A stretch of 44,989 nt of DNA, taken from assembly GCA_022820665.1 (NCBI GenBank), contig JAJEFB010000008.1, forward strand, positions 1-44,989, read 5' to 3'. Positions 16,490-23,895 of this stretch are shown here, in pieces. Both the position numbers and the translations under genes were made by a program. The notes beneath the pieces were generated by a model, which saw nothing but the letters and a program-made list of their open reading frames with translations, had not been told where the DNA came from and searched no databases. Origin of the DNA: Anaerolineae bacterium (GTDB lineage Bacteria; Chloroflexota; Anaerolineae; Aggregatilineales; Phototrophicaceae). How positions within the stretch are numbered: position 1 is the stretch's first letter; each line of letters opens with the position of its first letter.

Positions 16490-17257
16490 ATGAAACTGAT
16501 ATACCTTGTATCCGGACCCATGGGCCGCACGGAAGCGGGCCAAGCCGAGCTCGGCAGGCGGCGCGAGTACTTGCAGCGTTTCGCCGCGCCAGATACCGAA
16601 GTCGACATCACCGACATCCCGGCCGGTCCCGGTTCCATCGAAAGCATGTACGAAGAATATCTGTCCATCCCGGAGACGGTCAAAAAGGCGCATGAACTGC
16701 AAGCCGATGGTTGGGATGGCATCCTGCTGGGTTGTTATGGTGATCCCGGCTTGGGCGCGCTGCGGGAAATGGTCGATATTCCCGTGGTAGGCGCGGGTCA
16801 GGCGACTGCGCTCATGGCATCGGCGCTGGGACGGCGCTATTCAGTCATCACGGTGACCGACAGCGTCATCGGACCACTGGAAGAAACGATGCGCAACAGC
16901 GGCGGCGGCGATAAGCTGGCGAGCGTGCGCGCGGTGAACATCCCGGTGCTGGAATTGCATAAAGACCGCGAACAAGCGATTGAGGTCACGATTGAGGAAG
17001 GGCGGAAAGCCATCGCAGAAGACCGCGCCGATACACTGATCGTCGGCTGCATGAGCATGGGCTTCCTGGAGATTCCCGAGGCTTGCCAGGCCGAGCTCGG
17101 CGTGCCCTTCTTGAACCCGGCGCGCGTGCAACTGAAATTCCTGGAAGCGATGCTGGGCAGCGGCTTGAGCCATTCCAAACGCGCCTACATGACGCCGCCC
17201 AAGATCGAATCGGGCCTGGCCGCGTCGCCGGCTGATCTCTATCACAGTAAGAATTAA
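16490..17257 (+). CDS. Asp/Glu/hydantoin racemase-family protein
   Basis: The 255-residue protein has the two-cysteine arrangement of the Asp/Glu racemase superfamily: LLGCYGDPGLGALRE (Cys82) and IVGCMSMGF (Cys187), which act as the acid/base pair on either face of the alpha carbon. HyuE-type hydantoin racemases share the length and GCxxDP pattern, so they fit better than MurI glutamate racemases. A GGAG lies about 9 nt before the start. It lies between the M28-like gene and the prolidase-like amidohydrolase, which suggests conversion of D- or cyclic amino-acid derivatives during peptide use. The specific substrate cannot be read from sequence. Confidence 0.88.
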   Translation: MKLIYLVSGPMGRTEAGQAELGRRREYLQRFAAPDTEVDITDIPAGPGSIESMYEEYLSIPETVKKAHELQADGWDGILLGCYGDPGLGALREMVDIPVVGAGQATALMASALGRRYSVITVTDSVIGPLEETMRNSGGGDKLASVRAVNIPVLELHKDREQAIEVTIEEGRKAIAEDRADTLIVGCMSMGFLEIPEACQAELGVPFLNPARVQLKFLEAMLGSGLSHSKRAYMTPPKIESGLAASPADLYHSKN

Positions 17258-17272
17258 CATAACACTGAAACC

Positions 17273-17297
17273 GTAGGGGCGACCAAGTGGTCGCCCG
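17273..17297. repeat. Palindromic dispersed repeat (GTAGGGGCGACC family)
   Basis: GGGCGACCA (17277-17285) and TGGTCGCCC (17288-17296) make a perfect 9-bp stem with a 2-nt loop in the 74-base gap between two plus-strand genes. Confidence 0.65.
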
Positions 17298-17331
17298 CTC
17301 GAAGATAATGTGAGCAGGAAAGGATAAAAGA

Positions 17332-18531
17332 ATGGGATTCGTACTTACCGGAGCAACACTGATAGACGGAAACGGGGGCGAGCCGCTGGCGGATGCGGCC
17401 GTGCACGTCGAGGGCGAGCGTATCGCCTGGGTAGGACCAGCGGCTGACCTGCCGGCGGATGCGCAGGGCTGCGACCAGATCGACGTCAGCGGCAAATGGC
17501 TAATGCCCGGCTTGATCGACGCCCACATTCACATCTGCTACAACGGCGAAGAGAGTACCTTTGCCCTTCTGGAAAAGCCTCGCGATGACCTGGTGCTCGA
17601 GGCGGTGGATATCTGCAAGCGGGTACTCTCTCACGGCGTGACTACGATCCGCGATGTCGGGGGTGAACAGTACATCGAGATGGCGCTGCGCAAGGCGATT
17701 AACGCCGGTTTCATCGAGGGTCCGCGCATGAAGCTGTCGGGCCGCGTCATTTCCATGACGGGCGGACATGCCCACTTCATCGCCCGCGAAGCCGATGGTC
17801 CGGACGAGATGCGCAAAGCCGCTCGCGAGCAGATCAAAGCCGGCTCCGATATCGTCAAGCTGATGGCCACCGGCGGCAGCGCCACGCCCGGACAGGATAT
17901 TCATGCCAGTCAACTCACCGTCGAAGAAATCAGCGCGGTGACCGAAGTGGCGCACATGATGGGACGCACGGTGGCGGCGCATTGCCACGGCACAGGCGGC
18001 ATCCGCAATTGCATGCTGGGCGGCGTCGACTCGATCGAACATGGCACTTACCTCGATGAAGAAACAGCCGACATGATGGTAGCGAACGGCGCTGAACTGG
18101 TGCTGACCGTTGGCGTCGGCAATCCCGACTTGGAGAGCTACCCCCTGACCCCTGTGCAAAAAGCCGATGCCGAGCGACGCAAACCGATGATCGAACAGGG
18201 TGTCAAGCAAATCCGCCAGACCATCGCTCTGGCGCGCTCCAAGGGCGTCTTCCTGGGCTGCGGCACCGACGCCGGCGGCAATCCCCTGGCGCCGCACCGC
18301 TTCAGTATGGCGCGCGAGCTTGAGTTGTTGGTCGAGAATGATTTGACGGCCATGGAAGCGATCTGCATCGGGACGCGCAACAACGCCAAGGTCTTGCGCT
18401 GGGACGATGAGATTGGCACGGTAGAAGCGGGCAAATATGCCGATCTGCTGCTGCTCAATGGTGATCCGCTGGTTAATATCCGCAACCTGCGCGATATTGC
18501 CGCCGTTTACAAAGGCGGCGAGAGAGTTTAA
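17332..18531 (+). CDS. Amidohydrolase, prolidase-like (Xaa-Pro dipeptidase type)
   Basis: The 399-residue protein is an amidohydrolase-superfamily TIM barrel with the ligand set visible: HxH at His65/His67 (DAHIHICY), a probable carboxylated Lys176 (DIVKLMATGG), His217 and His219 (AAHCHG), His237 (IEHGTY) and Asp313 (GTDAGG). A metal-binding Lys in the VKLMATGG context and GVTTIRDVGG are typical of the Xaa-Pro/Xaa-Arg dipeptidase branch (Sgx9260-like), which also includes imidazolonepropionase-like enzymes. AAAGGA lies 7 nt before the ATG. It sits 14 nt before the CapA-like gene, hence the same transcript. It likely splits imported dipeptides or N-acyl amino acids in the cytoplasm. Confidence 0.9.
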   Translation: MGFVLTGATLIDGNGGEPLADAAVHVEGERIAWVGPAADLPADAQGCDQIDVSGKWLMPGLIDAHIHICYNGEESTFALLEKPRDDLVLEAVDICKRVLSHGVTTIRDVGGEQYIEMALRKAINAGFIEGPRMKLSGRVISMTGGHAHFIAREADGPDEMRKAAREQIKAGSDIVKLMATGGSATPGQDIHASQLTVEEISAVTEVAHMMGRTVAAHCHGTGGIRNCMLGGVDSIEHGTYLDEETADMMVANGAELVLTVGVGNPDLESYPLTPVQKADAERRKPMIEQGVKQIRQTIALARSKGVFLGCGTDAGGNPLAPHRFSMARELELLVENDLTAMEAICIGTRNNAKVLRWDDEIGTVEAGKYADLLLLNGDPLVNIRNLRDIAAVYKGGERV

Positions 18532-18545
18532 GGCTCGGTGAGGCG

Positions 18546-19637
18546 ATGGCTTCAGTAGCGATGGTGGGTGACATATTCTTGCAGCAGCCCCTGCCCGGCA
18601 GCAATGAACTGGCGGAAGTTATGCACGTGCTCAAGTCGGCCGACTTCGCTTTTGGCAATCTAGAAACCCCAGTATCCAAAGGTGGAGAGCCGACCGAAAA
18701 ATGGATCAACATGCGTATGCACCCTGATCTGCTAGATGACGTGATGGCTATGGGTTTTCAAGTCTTGACGCTGGCCAACAATCACATGATGGATTTCGGC
18801 GAACTCGGATTCGTGGACACCTTGACGCATTTTTACCAGCGCAACCTGACCTATGTCGGCGCAGGATTGGATATTGATTTGGCTTGGGAAGCCAAGATCC
18901 TGCGCAAAGGCGATGTCGACGTGGCCTTTCTGGGTGCGGCGTCGACGCTCGGTCCGCTATCGGCAGCGGGAGCCAACCGCCCGGGCGTGGCGCCGATTCA
19001 TGTATCAGAATCCTACGCCATTGATGCGCCAGCCAGCATGGAGCAACCGGGCAGCGCGCCTTACGTTCGTACGCGCGCCTGGCAGGAAGATATCGACCGC
19101 GCGGTTGTCGCGATCGAACGCGTTCTGTACGACGTGGATCTGATCGTCGTGGCGATGCACTGGGGCGTGCCGCCCTTCTGGCGTCCCCGCTTTCAAGACG
19201 GATTGGCGGATTATCAGATCGAGGTCGGTCACGCCTTGATCGAAGCCGGCGCGGATGTCATCGTCGGCCATCATCCACATTCGCTGCAAGAAGTCGAGGT
19301 CTACAAAGGCAAGCCTATCTTTTATAGTCTGGGCAACTTCGTCTTCCATCACAACAAGGAACCGGTCCAGGAGACGCCCATCAGTCGCAACGCGCCTTAT
19401 GGTTTGACCATGGCGCGACGGGATCGCAACTGGTCGGAGTCGCTCATCGTCGTCGCGGAACTGGACGACGAGGGCGAAATCGCGTATCGTTTGGTTCCTG
19501 TTCTGCTGGATGACCTTGGCAATCCGGCGCTGCTGAAAGGCGAGGAAGCGGCATCGCTAATCGAGCGCCTGGATACGATGTCGCCAAATGCGACAATATC
19601 CCATGTTGACGGACACGGGCATTTATCGGTAGTTTAA
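18546..19637 (+). CDS. CapA-family (poly-gamma-glutamate) metallophosphatase-like protein
   Basis: The 363-residue protein matches the PGA_cap/CapA domain: VAMVGDIFLQ at the N terminus, ADFAFGNLETPV (about 32-43), LTLANNHMMDFG (about 75-86), VVAMHWG (about 200-206), DVIVGHHPHSLQ (about 238-249) and FYSLGNFVF (about 259-267). These residues build the calcineurin-like metal site. CapA proteins that make poly-gamma-glutamate capsule carry an N-terminal membrane anchor. This one has none and starts directly in the domain, so it is probably a soluble enzyme. With a GGT-like enzyme, a racemase and a peptide importer nearby, a part in gamma-glutamyl polymer breakdown is plausible (inference). Confidence 0.88.
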   Translation: MASVAMVGDIFLQQPLPGSNELAEVMHVLKSADFAFGNLETPVSKGGEPTEKWINMRMHPDLLDDVMAMGFQVLTLANNHMMDFGELGFVDTLTHFYQRNLTYVGAGLDIDLAWEAKILRKGDVDVAFLGAASTLGPLSAAGANRPGVAPIHVSESYAIDAPASMEQPGSAPYVRTRAWQEDIDRAVVAIERVLYDVDLIVVAMHWGVPPFWRPRFQDGLADYQIEVGHALIEAGADVIVGHHPHSLQEVEVYKGKPIFYSLGNFVFHHNKEPVQETPISRNAPYGLTMARRDRNWSESLIVVAELDDEGEIAYRLVPVLLDDLGNPALLKGEEAASLIERLDTMSPNATISHVDGHGHLSVV

Positions 19638-19774
19638 CAGGGACATCCTTTGCCCGTTTTCAGATTTGAGGAATTGATTTGCATGAATTGCAATTGAAGG
19701 AGGTGCCGCCAATACCGCCAAAATGAAACGACCGCTAATTGTCAAGAAAACGAAGAAACGGAGAAAAACGAGTC

Positions 19775-21496
19775 ATGAGCAGAAAACTGGCAAGAATTTC
19801 AGTGATTGCCGCCTTGCTCGCCTTGGTGATGGTAGCGATTGTGCCGGTATCGTCGCAAGACATGGGCGAAGTTGTGCCGCCGATTATCGTTCATTCCGTC
19901 ACACAGGCTGAGCGCCCAATCGAATATGAGACCACCCGTCTGGTCGTCGAGAACATGCGCGAACTGGGGCTGGAAGTCGAACACCGCGCCATCCCCTGGG
20001 CACAGCTGATTGATGAAATCTGGTACAGCCGCGTCGAGGGCGAAGGCCGCGCCGAGCGTCCCTTCCAGATGACGCATTGGCGCATGGTGGGCCGCCCCGA
20101 GCGCTCGGATCCGGATGAGTTCACCTACAACCTGTTCCATTCCAGCGTTCGCGACGGCGGTTACAACTTTGTCGGCTATAACAATCCTCAGTACGACGCC
20201 CTGGCCGAAGCGCAACGCGTGGAAGTCGCGGACAAGGAAGCGCGGCTGGACCTCATTTGCGAAGCGCAGCAAGTTATCCGCAACGACATGGTGAACGCTT
20301 ACTTCATTCACCCGCTCACGCCACAGGTCGTTAATACGGCCGTCTTCAACCCGGATAGCATTGTGTCGCAGGCTGGCATTGGCGTGCACAACTTCTGGAC
20401 CTGGATCGGCATCGAGCCGACTACCGATGACAAGACGCTGATCACCTCGACCACATCCTTCCTGAACTCCTTCAACCCGCTGGAAATCGCCGGCGACGCG
20501 CCCAGCCGCGTTACCGAGATGACCTGGGACCGCCTGATGCGCATCAATCCAATTGGCGTAGCGGAGCCATGGGCGGCCGAGAGCGTGGTCTGGGAAGACC
20601 CATTGAACGTGGTCGTCACCTTGCGCGCGGGCATGACCTGGCACGACGGCGAGGCGGTGCAGTCCGATGATGCCGCTTACTCCTTCGAAGCGGCTCTGGC
20701 AGGCACCACACAAACCGACGAGGAAGGCAACGAAGAGTTCCGTCCGGAAGCCCCGGATTACCATCCCTTCGCCCGCAACGTCGCCAATATCGAGATCATC
20801 GACGACTTGTCGCTTCGCTTCACGCTGAAGACGCCGTCGGCTGCCTTCGAGACCAGTTCGCTGGCAAAGCTGAACTTGATTCCCAAGCATATCTGGGAAC
20901 CGATCATCAATGACCTGCTGACGCAGGATGACGCCGATGTCGATTCGATCCAGGAAGAGATTCCGATCGGCTCCGGTCCCTTCAAGTACGTCGCTTTTGA
21001 CGTCAACGAGTTCGTCTTCCTCGAGGCTTTCGACGACCACTGGGCCCGCCCCAAGATCGATACCTGGATTATGAATGTGCTGCCGAACCAGGAAGCGACT
21101 CTGGGCCAGATCCAATCTGGCGAGATGAACTTCCTCTGGGAGTGGCCGGGCGACCCGGGCGTACTGCAAAACATCGTGGCGGAAAACGAGCACCTCGATC
21201 TGTTCTCAGCGATCAGCATCGGCTTTAACTACTTCGCCTTCAACGTGCGCTATGCGCCCTTTGACGATGTAACTTTCCGTCAAGCCGTCGCGCACGCCAT
21301 CCCGCAGCAATTCATCATTGATAACATCTTCAACGGCTTGGCTGCGCCGGCGGACAGCTTCGTCTCGGCCGCGCTGGAATACTGGCGCCAATGTGACGAT
21401 CTGCCGACTTACGATTACAGCATTGAAGGCGCGCGCGCTTTGCTGGAGAGCGCCGGCTACAGTTGGGATGACGACGGTCGCCTGCAGTACCCGTAG
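19775..21496 (+). CDS. Peptide-type (family 5) solute-binding protein, apparently circularly permuted
   Basis: The 573-residue protein begins with a signal peptide (about 1-28, SRKLARISVIAALLALVMVA) and no lipobox. Residues ~38-212 resemble the C-terminal end of family 5 peptide-binding proteins: RPIEYETTRLVVENMRELGL, then FVGYNNPQYDALAEA and EARLDLICEAQQVIRNDM. Residues ~216-573 resemble the N-terminal two-thirds: TSFLNSFNPLE, VVVTLRAGMTWHDGEAVQSDD, GSGPFKY, FRQAVAHAI. The protein ends at EGARALLESAGYSWDDDGRL, exactly where the normal C-terminal part would continue. The start is ATG 19775; an upstream in-frame TTG at 19739 is less likely. It heads the peptide importer genes. Confidence 0.85.
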   Translation: MSRKLARISVIAALLALVMVAIVPVSSQDMGEVVPPIIVHSVTQAERPIEYETTRLVVENMRELGLEVEHRAIPWAQLIDEIWYSRVEGEGRAERPFQMTHWRMVGRPERSDPDEFTYNLFHSSVRDGGYNFVGYNNPQYDALAEAQRVEVADKEARLDLICEAQQVIRNDMVNAYFIHPLTPQVVNTAVFNPDSIVSQAGIGVHNFWTWIGIEPTTDDKTLITSTTSFLNSFNPLEIAGDAPSRVTEMTWDRLMRINPIGVAEPWAAESVVWEDPLNVVVTLRAGMTWHDGEAVQSDDAAYSFEAALAGTTQTDEEGNEEFRPEAPDYHPFARNVANIEIIDDLSLRFTLKTPSAAFETSSLAKLNLIPKHIWEPIINDLLTQDDADVDSIQEEIPIGSGPFKYVAFDVNEFVFLEAFDDHWARPKIDTWIMNVLPNQEATLGQIQSGEMNFLWEWPGDPGVLQNIVAENEHLDLFSAISIGFNYFAFNVRYAPFDDVTFRQAVAHAIPQQFIIDNIFNGLAAPADSFVSAALEYWRQCDDLPTYDYSIEGARALLESAGYSWDDDGRLQYP

Positions 21497-21629
21497 GCTT
21501 CAGTCTTCCCCCATCCCCCCGACCCCTTCCCCCAAAATGAGGGAAGGGGAGCCCGCCGTATCCAACGGTGTATCCCTCCCTCTTCAATGGGGGAGGGATA
21601 CAGGGTGGGGGGCAAAGGAGCAATAGCGC
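21497..21629. repeat. Double GC-rich palindrome between binding-protein and permease genes
   Basis: Two inverted repeats fill this gap: CCCCTTCCC/GGGAAGGGG (21523-21549) and GTATCCCTCCC/GGGAGGGATAC (21570-21601), followed by CAGGGTGGGGGG. They belong to the CTCC/GGAG palindrome family seen at 23684, 23810 and 24940. The stem-loops may also protect or limit the upstream mRNA. Confidence 0.7.
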
Positions 21630-22640
21630 ATGAACCGTGGCGTGGTCTATTACATTCTGGGGCGTTTTTTGCAGAGCGTGATGGTGCTCTGGATCATCGT
21701 CACCTTGCTGTTCCTGCTATTCCGTTTGGCGCCAAGCAATCCCCTGGCCAGCTACATCGACATCAACTTCACTAAACAGCAGGAAGCCGCGCTGCTGGCG
21801 CGTTTTGGTCTCGACAAGCCGCTGGGCGAACAATATCTCATTTATTTGCTTAATCTGCTCAAGCTCGATCTGGGCGAAACCTTCAGCTATTCTGGCAAGA
21901 GCGTCATGGATATCCTGCGCGCGGACCTGCCCAACACAATCTATTTGACCTTGAGTTCCTTGTTGCTAGCCTATGCCGTGGGGGTGCTGGGGGGAATCGC
22001 CATGGCGGCGCTGCGCGGCAGCGCGATTGAGCGGATCGGGACTACCTTCACGCTGATGACCCGAGCGGCGCCGCAATTCTGGGTGGGCATGTTATTGCTG
22101 ACCTTCTTCGCCTTCCAGTTGAAACTGCTGCCTTCCTCGGGCATCGCGCCCGCGGTCGTTCGCTACCGCTGGGAAACGGAGTGGGACAAGTTGCTGTCGC
22201 CGGTCTTCTGGCGGCATATGATCTTGCCCACCTTCACGCTGGCGCTTTATTTGCACGGGCTGCCGCTGCTGCTGATGCGCTCGAACATGCTGGAAGTGCT
22301 GGACCAGGACTATGTCACGATGAGCCGGCTGGCTGGATACAGCGAGTGGCGCGTGATGATCCAGACGGCGGCGCGCAATGCCATGCTGCCGGTTTTGACA
22401 GCGCTGACATTGGGCATCGGTTACAGCATCGGCGGCAATGTGGTGATTGAGCACGTATTCTCCTGGCCCGGGCTGGGGCGGACGCTGGTGCGGGCGGTCC
22501 AGCAAGCCGATTATCCGCTGGCGCAGGGCGCGTTTTTCTTCATCGCGCTCATCATCGTTTTCATGAATTTCATCGCCGATATCTTATATAGCCTGCTCGA
22601 CCCGCGCGTAGGGGCAAGCGCGCAGGCACAGGTCTCTTGA
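21630..22640 (+). CDS. dppB: Peptide ABC transporter permease, DppB type
   Basis: The 336-residue integral membrane protein starts with the typical YYILGRFLQSVMVLWIIVTLLFLLFRLAPSNP, has the lumenal region with FGLDKPLGEQY, and carries the EAA-like loop DYVTMSRLAGYSEWRVMIQTAARNAMLPVL near residues 230-258. Six helices are predicted. These are features of the DppB/OppB half of oligopeptide, dipeptide and nickel importers. AAAGGAG lies about 10 nt before the ATG, just downstream of the GC-rich palindromes. It pairs with the DppC-like product of the next gene, 15 nt away. The letter name marks the family only; the ligand is not established. Confidence 0.92.
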   Translation: MNRGVVYYILGRFLQSVMVLWIIVTLLFLLFRLAPSNPLASYIDINFTKQQEAALLARFGLDKPLGEQYLIYLLNLLKLDLGETFSYSGKSVMDILRADLPNTIYLTLSSLLLAYAVGVLGGIAMAALRGSAIERIGTTFTLMTRAAPQFWVGMLLLTFFAFQLKLLPSSGIAPAVVRYRWETEWDKLLSPVFWRHMILPTFTLALYLHGLPLLLMRSNMLEVLDQDYVTMSRLAGYSEWRVMIQTAARNAMLPVLTALTLGIGYSIGGNVVIEHVFSWPGLGRTLVRAVQQADYPLAQGAFFFIALIIVFMNFIADILYSLLDPRVGASAQAQVS

Positions 22641-22655
22641 CGCGGAGGTAGGTCC

Positions 22656-23636
22656 ATGCAACAAGACGCAATGGCGCGTGAGGGGCAGTCTGGCAAGCCG
22701 ACGGCCCGATTCCGGCAGGGCTCCGCTATCCGCCAACTCTGGGAGACGAATCTCGAGGTATTTCAGCGGGACAAAATGGCGCTGTTTGGCCTCTTGATCT
22801 TCGCGGTTTTCGCCCTCGTGGCGATATTGGCGCCACAGATTGCCCCGAATGACCCGCTAAATCCGCTCAAGAACAACAACGGAGATTGGATCAAGGACGC
22901 GATGCCCTATTGGCTCGCCGAACCGGGGGAAGACGAGGCGGAGGGCTATACCAACACTTTCTTGCTCGGCACAACCAATATCGGACGCGATATCTATTCG
23001 CAATTGATCCACGGCTCGCGCTCGGCGCTCTTGGTCGGGTTTTCCGCGGCAGCGGCGGTGGCGGTCATCGGCACGGTTATTGGCTTGCTGGCAGGCTATT
23101 ACGGCGGTTGGGTCGACACCATCCTGATGCGGGCAGCCGATGTCGCTTTTGGCATTCCGTTCATCCCTTTCATTATCGTAATTTCCGCATTTTTCGATCC
23201 CAGCATCTGGAATGTCGTCATCGCGATGGCGCTGCTCTTGTGGCGCGATACCGGCCGCGTCATCCGTTCGCAAGTGCTGGTGATCAAAGAGCAAGCCTTC
23301 GTCAGCGCGGCGCGGGTATCAGGCGCCAGCGACCTGCGCATCATTTTTGTCTATATCGCGCCCAGCATTCTGCCGCTTTCCTTTCTCTACGGCTCCTTCG
23401 CCATTGCCTGGGCCATCTTGACCGAAGCAAGCGTAAGCTTCCTGGGATTCAGTGACCCGGAGACGATCAGTTGGGGCTACATGCTGCAGGACGCCTTCAA
23501 CTCCCTGGCGCTTTCGCGCGAGGCTTTTTACTGGATTGTGCCGCCCGGGCTCTGCATCATGCTGACCGTAATGGCGGGATTCTTTATCGGGCGGGGCTAT
23601 GAGGAAGTGTTGTTCCCCCGCTTGCGGCGGATGTAG
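22656..23636 (+). CDS. dppC: Peptide ABC transporter permease, DppC type
   Basis: The 326-residue protein is a DppC/OppC-type permease: an N-terminal cytoplasmic stretch, a first helix in MALFGLLIFAVFALVAILAPQIAPNDP, the periplasmic segment ending LLGTTNIGRDIYSQLIHGSRSALLVG, and the EAA loop AFVSAARVSGASDLRIIFVYIAPSIL. SFLGFSDPETISWGYML is the usual C-terminal signature. GGAGG lies 8 nt before the start. The gene closes the permease pair and is followed after 260 bases, largely repeats, by the fused ATPase gene. Confidence 0.93.
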   Translation: MQQDAMAREGQSGKPTARFRQGSAIRQLWETNLEVFQRDKMALFGLLIFAVFALVAILAPQIAPNDPLNPLKNNNGDWIKDAMPYWLAEPGEDEAEGYTNTFLLGTTNIGRDIYSQLIHGSRSALLVGFSAAAAVAVIGTVIGLLAGYYGGWVDTILMRAADVAFGIPFIPFIIVISAFFDPSIWNVVIAMALLLWRDTGRVIRSQVLVIKEQAFVSAARVSGASDLRIIFVYIAPSILPLSFLYGSFAIAWAILTEASVSFLGFSDPETISWGYMLQDAFNSLALSREAFYWIVPPGLCIMLTVMAGFFIGRGYEEVLFPRLRRM

Positions 23637-23895
23637 AGGACTCTACTATGTCCATTCGCTGTTGTGCCAACCCCACCGCCCAACCTCCCTCCCCAATGCA
23701 TTGGAGAGGGAGGCTTGACTGCCGCATACTTGGATGGCATCCTGCGACAAGACACTCTAGGACAATGCGAATTTTGAAACCGATGCTGGATCGCGCGGCG
23801 TCGTCAAAGTCTCCCCCCATTGCAATGGGGGGAGATATAGAGGGGGGTTTGAAAGCGCCGAGTTCTCGCGCTACAGCGTTTGCGAGGTCGCCTCA
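23637..23895. repeat. Repeat-filled gap holding two palindromes
   Basis: This gap holds a near-perfect 30-bp palindrome (23684-23713, core CCAATGCATTGG) and a perfect 26-bp palindrome (23810-23835, core CCATTGCAATGG) followed by ATAGAGGGGGG. An open frame here starting at 23648 is composed largely of this repeat and is not taken as a gene. Confidence 0.7.

Noticed and set aside
17273..17297. Hairpin read as a terminator
   Set aside because: No T-run follows on either strand, and the same element occurs in other gaps.
19799..21193. 464-codon minus-strand frame opposite the peptide-binding protein
   Set aside because: Antisense to a gene with a signal peptide and family motifs.
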